Under the pieces are notes generated by a model that was given only the letters and a program-made list of their open reading frames with translations, searched no databases and was not told where the DNA came from. DNA of 64,000 bases from Neobacillus kokaensis (lineage in GTDB: Bacteria > Bacillota > Bacilli > Bacillales > Cytobacillaceae). Below are positions 55,201 through 63,308 of this stretch, piece by piece. How positions within the stretch are numbered: position 1 is the first letter of the stretch; each line of letters opens with the position of its first letter. The DNA is taken from positions 62,001-126,000 of the forward strand of contig NZ_BNDS01000014.1 in the NCBI RefSeq assembly GCF_014656545.1, given 5' to 3'. The translations under genes were made by a program, and so were the position numbers.

Positions 55201-55908
55201 ACGTTTTAGAGAATCTGAAACATAATTAAAACGCGCGTTACCGAAAAGCATTTCTTGAATCCCTGCAATAAAGCGAAAACGAGTTTTCCCGCAAATTTCT
55301 CCTACTTCACGTAAGAATCCTAAATCTAAAGCTAACTCCTGCTCACGGCGGCCACGTAAATAGTCTAGTAACTCATCAATAACTAGAAGTAACCCTTGGT
55401 CGGAATACTTTTCATTGAAAAGCCCCATCATTTCTTCAAGTGCTTCTTTGTTATTTGTGATTTGATCCACTGGAGGGAAACTGAAATCAACACCCCATTT
55501 GGCCAAATTATCTTCTAAAGCATGTACTAAAATATCTCTCAATGGTGTTTTAACAGCACCAAATTCAATTCGGATGACCTTAAATTTACCTTCTATCTCC
55601 TTTGCCTTTTCGGCGACAGAAGAATTAGTAATAAATCCACTCACATTTTCACGCTCAGCAATTGTTGAAATTACACTCATTAAATGAGATTTACCTGTTC
55701 CATAGTTACCTACAATAAATAACCCTTTATTCTCTATAGGATGGCTAAACTGTAACTGTTCAAAAATTAAATCATTCAATTGCTCTGCCATGCGATCAGA
55801 AATTACATAAGTCTTTAATAGATTATTTGCATATTCTTCTACATTAGCTTCCGTTAATTTAATAATGGATTCAATTGGCTCAAATTGTAGCAAATCTTGA
55901 TATAACAT
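52204..55908 (-). CDS. BREX large P-loop ATPase (BrxC/PglY, DUF6079)
   Basis: A 1234-residue AAA+-type ATPase. Walker A FIVGNYGTGKSH (67-74), Walker B LLLVIDELLDYLRGRR about residue 175, and an Arg-rich sensor region (SDSLKRISERFVQVS). The C-terminal third has long coiled coils and a Cys pair (CGEC). It is the BrxC/PglY equivalent of BREX type 3, annotated as DUF6079 in many genomes. It is thought to be the ATP-driven scaffold of the BREX complex. It starts 13 bp after brxF with AAAGGGG upstream. No frame damage is seen over 3.7 kb. Confidence 0.87.
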   Translation of the reverse strand: MLYQDLLQFEPIESIIKLTEANVEEYANNLLKTYVISDRMAEQLNDLIFEQLQFSHPIENKGLFIVGNYGTGKSHLMSVISTIAERENVSGFITNSSVAEKAKEIEGKFKVIRIEFGAVKTPLRDILVHALEDNLAKWGVDFSFPPVDQITNNKEALEEMMGLFNEKYSDQGLLLVIDELLDYLRGRREQELALDLGFLREVGEICGKTRFRFIAGIQEMLFGNARFNYVSDSLKRISERFVQVSIVRDDIAYVVSQRLLKKTDEQKSLIREHLKGFTRLYTRLNEDLETYINLFPIHPAYLTAFERVNIAEKRVALQTISSEIKKIIQSPLPEGSPGLISYDSYWTYIQENATNRSDANIRAVIDKHKILKDRIENAFPAKKKLYQPMALRMINALAVYRLSTEDIHDKVGLTTIELRDDLFLHPTTSIDFLLEEDDPSDFLKGNIEAAMKTIQETVSYQYISTNESNGQYYLDLKKDIDVDSLIQAQAETIEDDKLDHYYFSLLQKAMELDDNTHVSYVKVWRYDLAWEAHHVMRPGYLFFGAPNERGTAQPERDFYIYMLRPYDKVTFKNEHKPDEIFFEYNRSNEDFDKYLKLYAAAQDLATDASPATKKLYTAKVEEYQKKLFKWLIDNFDSTFEITYKGKKSTVADLRMYILNNPTVKQIVDTAAEFYLTDWFELKYEDYPSFGKIQGILTKDNMETYVQKALQYINGAESKMGADILDGFVLLDKSNRLTINNSGYAKWIIHLLEAKGHGQVINHSDLIETKRIKGIPDLQFTKQFSLEPELFVVLLGAMISAGAIEVTIGGKTYNALNLHEYVQRPIKELTQFSHIKKPTGLPITEINALADLFDVVIPNYEEDMLSRAIGSITEKANKKIAETLSLVQLVKKGIPTWDGQLLNKAEIQEQTGLLEDFKEFCEGLKRYNTPAKMRNLKYNLATIEVQREALKTIENLLKLDNQLKNISQLVNYLRVAQPNMGTHSDWSRNVEDTLDEIQYGLKEQEDISKELVKLNNLKQEYIQLYIEAHDQSRLNAKENLRKTALLNDDRLKALKELASRISILPKEQIVKWEKTLTELKTCYHVSEDKLQHTQICGECKFRPTDITANEKVVLQKLEEELPVIYENWTETLMINLNDASVKENISLLSTEQQRLIQEFIDNQEFNLPIDVRLIQAINDLLKGIDKVELNLSDIEQMMANGHPLTVEELRKRFEDMLARAVGTAPSNRVRVMLKK

Positions 55909-55921
55909 AAACTTTTCCCCT

Positions 55922-56374
55922 TTACTTTATAATGATGGCATCTTGCACAATGAATTTTTTATACTCAGGATGACCCGGTTCAGCATGGATGAGTGTATCC
56001 CCGATAATTTTTCCTCGCCAAGATATAGTAAGCGTTTTATATCGGCTATTATTTTTTATTAGTATCATAGGGTCAATCTCCAACGAATTGTCGAAAAGTA
56101 ATTCGTAATAATCTAAACAAATTACATCATCATGATACTTATCAATCAATTGCTGGAATACCTCAGTAATTTGAAAAGACCTGCGATTCACTGGAATATC
56201 CTGGAGTAGTTTAGATATTTCAATGTTAACATTTATATATGGTAACGAGTGAGTTTCGGCAAATTTTTTAACAGATTTACCGTCACTATAATCGTACACA
56301 AAAATTTGTTTGTAATATCGGTTGGAGACATCTGAGATAGCGTTGTTAATCTGTTCAAGAAATTGAATGCTCAT
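55922..56374 (-). CDS. brxF: BREX type 3 protein BrxF (degenerate P-loop)
   Basis: First gene of the BREX operon, 150 residues. BrxF is specific to type 3 BREX and is described as a small P-loop protein. Here the loop region reads FVYDYSDGKSVKKF: the GKS triplet is kept but the first Gly of GxxxxGKS is replaced, so nucleotide binding may be weakened. A Walker B-like VICLDYYELLF follows around residue 95, and WRGKIIGDTLIHAEPGHPEY near the end. The start at 56374 has AAAAGGAGC upstream. Transcription is divergent from the recombinase operon. Confidence 0.75.
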   Translation of the reverse strand: MSIQFLEQINNAISDVSNRYYKQIFVYDYSDGKSVKKFAETHSLPYINVNIEISKLLQDIPVNRRSFQITEVFQQLIDKYHDDVICLDYYELLFDNSLEIDPMILIKNNSRYKTLTISWRGKIIGDTLIHAEPGHPEYKKFIVQDAIIIK

Positions 56375-56777
56375 AATAGCTCCTTTTATATAGAGGTATG
56401 ATAGTACCCACTTTCCAACTTTCCAATTACCTTGTCCTTTATTAGTTATACCTCGCTGCTTTTTAATAAAATTCTACGTATTTAACTTAGCATCAGTAAT
56501 CAACATTATCTGCTACTTTTTTACTAAACAGGAAGTAGCACATAACTATATCCCGCCATTAATTATGTTTATTTCCATGATAATTTCCATATCCATTATA
56601 CTATTTTTCCGTTCTTAATACGAAAAAGCTTTTTGGTAATTCCCCGATTAATACATTAAATCTTAATATCTAAAAAAATTTATGCAAAAGGACTTAAAAT
56701 GGTTCAAAACCGAAGCTAAGATGTATTTCGTAAATGGCCATTTATATTTGAAAAAAACAGAAAGGAGGCCCCCCATC
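56375..56777. other. 403-bp divergent promoter region between BREX and recombinase operons
   Basis: AT-rich DNA between brxF (minus) and the small-gene/recombinase operon (plus). It should contain the BREX promoter and the recombinase promoter. I see the small inverted repeat AAAAAGCTTTTT near 56626, no strong terminator and no attachment-like core. Confidence 0.4.
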
Positions 56778-56939
56778 GTGGAGGACAAGAAGATCGAATC
56801 AATTAGGAACTTGGTAAAACCATGTATTGAGCATTGTGAGGATCTTGGAATCTCAAAAACTATTATAAATTTGTTCATCCACATGCAGGAACAAAAGTAT
56901 GAACGAAATTATAAAGAAGCTACAAATTCCCGGATATGA
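56778..56939 (+). CDS. Small hypothetical protein, 53 residues, recombinase operon
   Basis: GTG start at 56778, decided by a very strong AAAGGAGG at 56761-56768. The protein is small, charged and helical (KKIESIRNLVKPCIEHCEDL, then GISKTIINLFIHMQEQ). Its 3' end overlaps the next small gene by 41 bp. Family unknown. It is the first of three tiny genes before two serine recombinases and may be a regulator or directionality factor. Confidence 0.5.
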   Translation: MEDKKIESIRNLVKPCIEHCEDLGISKTIINLFIHMQEQKYERNYKEATNSRI

Positions 56940-57060
56940 AACAAAATTGATTATTGTGCCTCGGAAAAACAAATCGGTAATAGCTGAAAAAGTTTTTACT
57001 GGTATTCAATTATCACTCGATATAGAGGTTGAATCAAGTAAGCAAGTTACTGAGAAGTAA
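56899..57060 (+). CDS. Small hypothetical protein, 53 residues, recombinase operon
   Basis: ATG frame overlapping the previous small gene, coding for MNEIIKKLQIPGYETKLIIV followed by a hydrophobic/charged tail (LSLDIEVESSKQVTEK). It is probably translated by coupling. No recognised domain. Its beta-strand-rich profile differs from the helical first small protein. Confidence 0.45.
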   Translation: MNEIIKKLQIPGYETKLIIVPRKNKSVIAEKVFTGIQLSLDIEVESSKQVTEK

Positions 57061-57121
57061 GGTATAAATCATTCCCCTCGCGTCAATGATGATAAGCAAA
57101 TACTTGATGGGAGGGGAACTA

Positions 57122-57277
57122 GTGACTGATAAGTTTCGTGTCGTTAAAGTCAGTTACTCCGAGGAATTATCGTCAGACTCAGAGCTATGGTTCAAACGCT
57201 TTATTGAGAAGGTGCTGTTGGACCATATTACGAAGGATGATTATAAACTTCGAGCTTTACTAATTAGCAGAAAATAA
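57122..57277 (+). CDS. Small hypothetical protein, 51 residues, before serine recombinases
   Basis: GTG start at 57122, behind GGGAGGGG. A longer ATG frame from 57086 would include that ribosome site. The product is charged (VTDKFRVVKVSYSEEL, then FIEKVLLDHITKDDYKLR). It ends 24 bp before the first recombinase. It is not recognised, but its place in the operon suggests a helper of recombination. Confidence 0.5.
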   Translation: MTDKFRVVKVSYSEELSSDSELWFKRFIEKVLLDHITKDDYKLRALLISRK

Positions 57278-57301
57278 TAAATGTAGAAAGGAAAAATAAA
57301 C

Positions 57302-58681
57302 ATGCAAGAAACCAATTTAACTGCAGAATATAATCGTGTTAGCTCTGCTGCACAAAGTCTTGAGTTACAGCGTTCTGCAGCAAAACGATACTTCGAATCA
57401 CAAGGTCTAACTGGAAATGAGGTCAATGTGATTAAGCTATGTGATCATGACGTTTCAGCAACAAAGCTGAAAATGAAGGATCGACCAAAATTAATGGAAT
57501 TACTCCGCTTAATTCAAGAAGGAAAAGTAAAAAAGCTCATTGCCTATAAACGAGATCGCTTGGCGCGGAACTTTTATGAATTTGTGGATATCACACGAAT
57601 TTTTATTAAATATAACGTAGATGTGATTTATACAGCGAGCAATGAACCACCTTTTCGTAACAAGTTAGCACTAGAGGCGTTCTATGGAATGTTTGGTCAG
57701 ATGGAAGGCGAGAATATTCGTACACGTACTAGTGACGCTCGCAAGCAATATCCTTCCAGCATCTATGGGTATAAGCGTATAAAAGAAGACAATCAGGTGT
57801 TATATTTCGTAAATGAAGAAAAGCGTGATTCCATTGTTTCGCTATTTACAGATTTTAGTAAGGTAAAAGACGAAGAGGAATTCTTTCATTTTCTAATGAA
57901 GCGTCGCAAAGGGTTAAACCAACCAGACAAACTACTACGCATTTTAACCAATGCATTTTACGCTGCTCATTACGAATCGAAGAATGGTCTGCAACCGCTG
58001 ACCCATGTAGAACCGATCATCAGTATAGATCTTTATTTAGAAGCCAAGGCACAGATTGATGCCTTTCTAGCTATCTATAAAGAAAAGCTGAATGAGGTTA
58101 ACAACCTTTTCTTAACAACACCACTATGCGGGAAATGCGGAAAAGAAATGAAGCATCGTCAGCAAAATGCCCTTGATGAAGGTTACTTCGTATGCAGTGC
58201 TAACCACAAAAGACAGATGATTACGGTTGAGGAATTGAACACATCCGTTAAACAAGCGGTTCTCGAACATTTACAGTCTATTTCAACACAGCTAGCCCAT
58301 AAAATTATTTCCAAACACATTGCTTCGACAAAGAAACGCTTGGAACATGAAAAGGATATCACCACATCTGACTATTTGGATACTTCACTTGCGCTATGTA
58401 CACTTGGCAAAGATGGCAAATCAACCATTCCAAAACACTTGGACCGGATTCAAGTATTAAAGGACAAGTCCAAAAAGCTAGGGCAAGATTTGACTGCTCT
58501 GCAATTACTAAGTAACGAGATTAAAAGTCTGAATACCATTTTGTCACAGAAAGAACTGAGCCTGACTAAACAAGACATGCAACGGTTAATAGAATTGCTT
58601 GTTCACGAGGTCATTGTTCACGAAACCTATATTGGTATTGATTTATTTCTATCAACATTTGCAAAGGAATTGAATGCCTGA
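57302..58681 (+). CDS. Large serine recombinase, first of tandem pair
   Basis: A 459-residue large serine recombinase. The catalytic N-terminal domain has Ser14 in YNRVSS and the Arg motif AYKRDRLARNFYEF. A recombinase domain follows (about 165-260; SIYGYKRIKED), then a zinc ribbon (CGKCGKEM ... C) and a C-terminal coiled coil. The stop codon overlaps the next start (TGATG), so the two recombinases are co-translated. A tandem unlike pair recalls ccrA/ccrB of SCC elements by architecture, but I cannot show orthology by eye. It should excise or insert the island. Confidence 0.85.
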   Translation: MQETNLTAEYNRVSSAAQSLELQRSAAKRYFESQGLTGNEVNVIKLCDHDVSATKLKMKDRPKLMELLRLIQEGKVKKLIAYKRDRLARNFYEFVDITRIFIKYNVDVIYTASNEPPFRNKLALEAFYGMFGQMEGENIRTRTSDARKQYPSSIYGYKRIKEDNQVLYFVNEEKRDSIVSLFTDFSKVKDEEEFFHFLMKRRKGLNQPDKLLRILTNAFYAAHYESKNGLQPLTHVEPIISIDLYLEAKAQIDAFLAIYKEKLNEVNNLFLTTPLCGKCGKEMKHRQQNALDEGYFVCSANHKRQMITVEELNTSVKQAVLEHLQSISTQLAHKIISKHIASTKKRLEHEKDITTSDYLDTSLALCTLGKDGKSTIPKHLDRIQVLKDKSKKLGQDLTALQLLSNEIKSLNTILSQKELSLTKQDMQRLIELLVHEVIVHETYIGIDLFLSTFAKELNA

Positions 58682-60198
58682 TGAGTAAAACAAAATCAAC
58701 CAGCTATAGACGTTATTCTGACAAAAAACAAGATGGCAATCACTCCTTGGAAATTCAGAAAAGCCAAATACTACTCTTGGCTGAAAGAGAAAATCTAGAG
58801 ATTATATCATGGCCCACAGACAAAGCCACAAGTGCCTTTCACAATAATGTAAGCAAACGTGAAGGAATTCAATTAATTCTTGAAGATATTGAAGAAAATG
58901 GCGCAGAAGCGGTCTGTTTCTATGAAGAATCCAGAATTACCCGAAGTATCACTGACTTCTATAATGATGTCTATATTCCTGTGAAGGAACAGTATCCTTA
59001 TGTGAAGTTCTTCAGCACTCAATATGACGGTGAGTGGAATCCAAACGATCCTATTGTTCAAGCTAAGCTCGTTTTTGCTGCGGAGGAATCGGAAATTAAA
59101 TCCATTCGAGCGAAGGACGCTCAAGCTAATTTGGTAGGTAAAAATAAGCGACCCGGCTCTCGTGAACCTGTTGGTTACGACATGATTGACGGTATTTTAT
59201 ATCCAAATGAGGATGCGCCCACTGTGGAACTCATTTTTTATCTTGCAAGTCTAGGACACTCACAAGATGTCATAGCTGAGTACCTAAAAAACTGCAAAAT
59301 AACAACTAAAAACATTAAGTCTTGGAATAGCAGCACGATTGGTTATGTATTATCAAACCGTGTCTACGCGGGTAGAATGGCTTGGAATGTGAGAACAAGC
59401 TATGAAAACTGCAAACCAAAGCCAGACACGGAAATTGAAATTCTCAAGCAGCCTTATGACTCTATTGTCAGTCCAACTCTTGTTCATTTGGTTAATCAAA
59501 TCAGCGAATTGAAAGCACAATACGGTACTATGAGTACGCCTTATTACCTTCGTGGAATCATTAAATGCAAGAAATGCCATTCGCTACTTCAAGCAAAAGA
59601 CAATTCCCCAAAAGGAAAAAAGGGCCAATATATGATTTATCGTTGTACAGAGTGCAAAAAGTCTGTATCCATTATTTCTGTTCACGAAGTAGTCTTAAAC
59701 GATTTACAACGGAAGTGGATAGCTCAACTTACAATCTTTGCAACAAGTGCTAAAGAACAACTTAAAAACTGGTCAACCAAACTTAACAAGGCAAAAGACA
59801 AATTAAAAAAACTTCTGGATAAATCGCTCTATAATCAGAAAATGCTTGCTCATGATATTGCCACCAATAATCTGTTGGCGGAAGCTTTTACTGTTTCACA
59901 AAAACACTTACAAGACGAAATCGCTTATATCAATGCAACACGAGAAGAAATCAATCGGTTACTGGATGATGAGTTTCTTGCTGTATTCATGAAAGAAATG
60001 ATTCAAAAAAGCTTTTATGACTTTGCAGATACAGAATTGCGTGTATTCTTCCTTATGTACTTTGATGAAGTCATCATTGATTTTGAAAAAAATAACGATA
60101 TCCAGATCAGTTACCGTCTCTCTCCTTTTGCTTCAATAGAAGCGACCACTGGTCAGCTAACCGAAAAAATTGGCAAAAGAGAGAATTTGACTGGGTAA
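58681..60198 (+). CDS. Large serine recombinase, second of tandem pair
   Basis: A 505-residue serine recombinase: catalytic Ser13 in YRRYSDKKQ, Arg motif FYEESRITRSITDF, a recombinase domain (about 160-265; GSREPVGYDMIDG), zinc ribbon CKKCHSLL ... CTECKKS (about 300-330) and a coiled-coil tail. It differs clearly from its upstream partner, so the pair is not a recent duplication. It overlaps the first gene by one base and may form a heteromeric recombination system with it. Several inverted repeats follow downstream. Confidence 0.85.
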   Translation: MSKTKSTSYRRYSDKKQDGNHSLEIQKSQILLLAERENLEIISWPTDKATSAFHNNVSKREGIQLILEDIEENGAEAVCFYEESRITRSITDFYNDVYIPVKEQYPYVKFFSTQYDGEWNPNDPIVQAKLVFAAEESEIKSIRAKDAQANLVGKNKRPGSREPVGYDMIDGILYPNEDAPTVELIFYLASLGHSQDVIAEYLKNCKITTKNIKSWNSSTIGYVLSNRVYAGRMAWNVRTSYENCKPKPDTEIEILKQPYDSIVSPTLVHLVNQISELKAQYGTMSTPYYLRGIIKCKKCHSLLQAKDNSPKGKKGQYMIYRCTECKKSVSIISVHEVVLNDLQRKWIAQLTIFATSAKEQLKNWSTKLNKAKDKLKKLLDKSLYNQKMLAHDIATNNLLAEAFTVSQKHLQDEIAYINATREEINRLLDDEFLAVFMKEMIQKSFYDFADTELRVFFLMYFDEVIIDFEKNNDIQISYRLSPFASIEATTGQLTEKIGKRENLTG

Positions 60199-60250
60199 GA
60201 AACCGAATTTCTTCTCACCAAAAAATTTAAGTGTCATTCTTTAAAGTTCC

Positions 60251-60292
60251 CTACTCTCAAAAACCCTTGATATCAACGCTTTTTGGGAGTAG
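60251..60292. repeat. Imperfect hairpin downstream of the recombinases
   Basis: CTACTCTCAAAAA (60251-60263) pairs with TTTTTGGGAGTAG (60280-60292), one G-U. No T-run follows, so it is not a simple terminator. It is the first of three inverted repeats in the 389-bp gap 60199-60587, which holds no gene. Confidence 0.5.
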
Positions 60293-60308
60293 CCTTTCGG
60301 TTAACTGA

Positions 60309-60330
60309 CCATCGAAGAATTCTTCGATGG
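60309..60330. repeat. Perfect 22-bp palindrome
   Basis: CCATCGAAGAA followed directly by its exact reverse complement, with no spacer. Zero-spacer perfect symmetry suits a dimeric DNA-binding protein or serine recombinase site rather than an RNA hairpin. Candidate recombinase or Xis site. Confidence 0.5.
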
Positions 60331-60489
60331 GTAAAAAACCGAACCGTATATTTACTTTATGGTCAAAAAAACGAATTTTTAAACGGCAAGAAAATCATAA
60401 TTTTTTATGAAAAAGTCTTCGAATATGAAAATACGAAGATACAATATATTTTGTAAGACCTAATCAAATAGTGTAACCCACAACAAGCG

Positions 60490-60550
60490 AAAACCGCAGA
60501 GGTTACATAGCCACTTTACAAGAATAGGCTATGTAATTCTGCGGTTTTTT
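60490..60550 (+). terminator. Long two-part terminator hairpin before xis
   Basis: AAACCGCAGA..TTACATAGCC pairs with GGCTATGTAA..TGCGGTTTT around a 13-base loop and ends in TTTTTT on the plus strand. It terminates the recombinase operon or attenuates the xis-int transcript. Confidence 0.8.
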
Positions 60551-60587
60551 CTTTGAATCTAAAATTTAGAATATGGAGGTTTATTAA

Positions 60588-60818
60588 ATGCCAAACACAA
60601 AAAAATATACCACTTGGGAGTCCTTGCCAGACACTCTTACCGCACAGCATATTTCCGAGTTTCTTGGTATTTCGAGAAGACGAGTGTACGAGTTGTTCCA
60701 ACTTAACGTAAAAGACGGTGGTATCCCTAACTTTAAAATCGGTGCCACAAAAAGAGTTGATAAAGCAGATTTTAAGCATTGGATCGCATTGAAAAAAGAA
60801 GAACAGTTACATGCTTAG
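60588..60818 (+). CDS. Excisionase-like HTH protein (Xis)
   Basis: A 76-residue MerR-type helix-turn-helix protein: TAQHISEFLGISRRRVYELF, then IPNFKIGATKRVDKADFKHW, the pattern of Tn916-type excisionases. It lies 53 bp upstream of a tyrosine integrase in the same direction, the usual xis-int order. The start has TGGAGG upstream. It appears intact although its integrase is broken, so it may act with another integrase. Confidence 0.8.
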   Translation: MPNTKKYTTWESLPDTLTAQHISEFLGISRRRVYELFQLNVKDGGIPNFKIGATKRVDKADFKHWIALKKEEQLHA

Positions 60819-60871
60819 AGCAGTAGAAATCATCTAAAAACTATTTGAAAGAGAGGTTGCAATAAATCATT

Positions 60872-62087
60872 ATGAAAGGTAGTTATTTTAAACGAGGCTG
60901 CACTTATGGAGAGGTTTGTACTTGTGATAAAAAGTGGAGCTTTGTTATTGATGTAGGAAAATATTTTAACCTTGGAAAAAGGAAGCAACTCTGGAGAGAT
61001 AACTTTGAAACCAGAGAGGACGCAGAAGCTGCAGCAGCAGTTTAAATCGAGAAAATTAAACAGGGTAAATTCCATATCGAAACCGATATGCATTTCAAGG
61101 AATATGCTGATGTATGGCTTGCGGAATACATTAAAGTTACCACTCCAAAACCCGGTACTATCCGAATTAGAAAATACGGCATTGATAAATTCCTATCATT
61201 CTTTAAAGAGATCAAACTAAAAAAAATTACAGAAGAAATGTATCAGGCTGTATTGGATGATTTACAAGAGCAAGGTTTTGCAAGAAGTACCATCGAAAGT
61301 ATTCATACGACTGGGAGACTCCTTTTCGGGAAAGCCGTTGATAAGAAGTTGCTAAATGATAATCCGACGATAAATGCTTACATACAACGGGAGGATGACA
61401 ACATCATTAATGAAGACGAAGAAGACCCACAAGATCTTCCAAAGTTTTTTGAAGTGAACGAAATTCTACACTTCCTAGATATTGCAGAAGAAAAAGGGCT
61501 ATTTATGGATGAAGTAATCTTCAATGTATTAGCTTATACAGGTATTCGTGTTGGAGAATTGGTTGCGCTCAAATGGAGTGATAATGATTTTGAAAAGCAT
61601 AACATAAGCATTAACGTATTACAATCCGAAAAGCAGTACAGTAAATTACACCTTAGTTCGACCAAAAACAAAAAAATCAAAGCGAGTCATTACAGTCGAT
61701 CCTGAACTTATTGAATTGCTTGAGAAACATAAAAAGGAACAGGAAGAGATGATTTTACATCTAGGAGACAGTTATTACAATAAGGGATTCATTTTCTCAA
61801 ATTTCAATCGTCATCCCGGTTATCCTGTTTTGATAAAATTTGTGCAGAGTAGAATGGCAAGATTGTTGAAACATAGTGTGTTAAATCTCAAACTTACTCC
61901 ACACTCCTTACGCCATACACACACTTCTCTTCTTGCACAGGCTGAAGTGGAGATTGATGAGATAATGGACCGGTTAGGACATCAAGACGATTCGACAACT
62001 AGAAGGATTTATCTTCATGTAACAAAGCATAGAAGAAGAAATGCCTCTAACAAATTTAGCGATTTAATTCGTAGTCATAGAAAATAA
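60872..62087 (+). pseudogene. Tn916-type tyrosine integrase, inactivated
   Basis: Full-length integrase relic. The arm-binding domain (MKGSYFKRGCTYG...) runs to an in-frame TAA at 61043-61045; the same frame then continues IEKIKQGKFHIETDMHFKEY through the core-binding domain and the first catalytic Arg (AYTGIRVGELVALKW). A seven-A tract at 61670-61676 carries one extra base; the next frame completes the protein with VDPELIELLE, HSLRHTHTSLL, LGHQDDSTTRRIYLHV (His, Arg, His and nucleophile Tyr). One nonsense change and one frameshift make it dead. It is paralogous to the integrase at 63309. Confidence 0.85.
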
Positions 62088-62092
62088 AAAAA

Positions 62093-62117
62093 CTTGAAAG
62101 CAATGGTTGCTTTCAAG
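62093..62117 (-). terminator. Terminator between convergent integrase relic and AbiTii operon
   Basis: CTTGAAAGCAA pairs perfectly with TTGCTTTCAAG around TGG. The minus strand continues with TTTTTTT, so it ends the AbiTii operon. Confidence 0.85.
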
Positions 62118-62171
62118 GTACATAGCCCACTAATTATTAACCTCTTATGACTCCTTTTAAGGGAGAACGTT

Positions 62172-62375
62172 TCACTTAAAAATGTTTTCTATATATTTAA
62201 CGATAGAATCCCAGAATGAAAACAAAAATAAGAAGCCAAAAAGAAATGTAATAATCACTGAAATTAATATAGGGTGTCTTTCTCCAAAAGATTTTTTATT
62301 AGACTCTTGATGTGAAGTTTGACTTCCTATAACAGAATTTTTAATTTTATTGTTATTTCCAATTTTTATTTTCAT
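62172..62375 (-). CDS. Small single-pass membrane protein partnered with AbiTii
   Basis: A 67-residue protein: a polar N-terminus (KIKIGNNNKIKNSVIG, beta-repeat-like) then one strong TM helix (HPILISVIITFLFGFLFLF). It overlaps the AbiTii gene by 4 bp (ATGA) and is translated after it. A membrane partner fits abortive-infection systems that act at the membrane, but no function is established here. The NNNKIKNS-type segment resembles small intracellular beta-repeat tags. Confidence 0.65.
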   Translation of the reverse strand: MKIKIGNNNKIKNSVIGSQTSHQESNKKSFGERHPILISVIITFLFGFLFLFSFWDSIVKYIENIFK

Positions 62376-63073
62376 TTATTTTTGCTCCAAAATCTTCCGA
62401 CTTTAGTTTCCCTAAATTTATTCCTATCACCTATTTCTATAGATGTAGAAGTGTCATTATATACCACTTGATGTATGTACGTAATTGCCTTGTTTCTTTT
62501 TTCTGGTTCATCTACCACTTGTTCAGAAATGTCCATTTCATCGATAGCATTGGTACCAAAGTTCTTTTCTAACATCATAACAATATCTACTATTTTATCT
62601 TTAACATTGGATAAAATGGCTTCAAAGTCATTTGCAGCAAACATGATATCCATTCCTACAATCTGAAGTTCGTAACTAGAAATTGCATGACATAGTTCAG
62701 TAGGAACAGGTCTACCTAATCTATCCCTGTTTTTTGATTTAAGATTCTTTTCAATAGTTGATATTCCATCTCTAACATTTATTATATGCATTTTATCAAT
62801 CATATCTTTATCCATTGCTGTAAAATGTAATGGCACTAAGGCATTTGAATATTTAGCTGCCCCATTAACGATATAGGTTCCCATAGCTCGACCCGTAATT
62901 ATTCTATAATCAGGAACTATGTCTTCCTCACTATAACCTCTTAGTTCTCCTTCAATCCATCCTAAAATATCTTTATCCTCAAGATCACTTAATATGACTT
63001 TCAAGCGTAATAATATATTTTCTAAATCAACTTGACCACTGACCGTATCTTTTAATAAATTACTTCTTGCCAT
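62372..63073 (-). CDS. AbiTii-domain abortive infection protein
   Basis: A 233-residue protein with the AbiTii domain over about the first 190 residues: LLKDTVSGQVDLENILLRLK, DKDILGWIEGELRGY and the VPTELCHAISSYELQ region are characteristic. AbiTii domains derive from the lactococcal AbiT phage-abortive system; the biochemical action is unknown. It lies with a small membrane protein as a two-gene cassette between two tyrosine integrases, a typical cargo position. The start at 63073 is supported by GAGGTT upstream. Confidence 0.78.
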   Translation of the reverse strand: MARSNLLKDTVSGQVDLENILLRLKVILSDLEDKDILGWIEGELRGYSEEDIVPDYRIITGRAMGTYIVNGAAKYSNALVPLHFTAMDKDMIDKMHIINVRDGISTIEKNLKSKNRDRLGRPVPTELCHAISSYELQIVGMDIMFAANDFEAILSNVKDKIVDIVMMLEKNFGTNAIDEMDISEQVVDEPEKRNKAITYIHQVVYNDTSTSIEIGDRNKFRETKVGRFWSKNK

Positions 63074-63308
63074 ATATTAACCTCAATTCTTAGATATTTT
63101 CTTAATCTATATAACGCAAACTCTTTTACTATTATATAGTAATAATTTCCACAAGCATACAACTTCATTTCGAAAGATTGAATGTCCTCCTATTAATCAA
63201 AAGGATGTGAATTCTTTCTTTTTAACACTATACGAATTAATCACTTTCTTACCGGACATAATGTATATTTGTAATAAATTTTTTAAGAAAGTGAGGTCAT
63301 TCAATGAA

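Noticed and set aside
43561..56374. DISARM system, because of a SNF2-type helicase beside a methyltransferase
   Set aside because: PglZ, the DUF6079 ATPase and BrxF identify BREX; no DrmA, DrmB or phospholipase-D gene is present.
57302..60198. True SCC ccrA/ccrB orthologues
   Set aside because: Architecture is similar, but sequence likeness to staphylococcal Ccr proteins is not evident by eye and no rlmH target was seen; kept only as an analogy.
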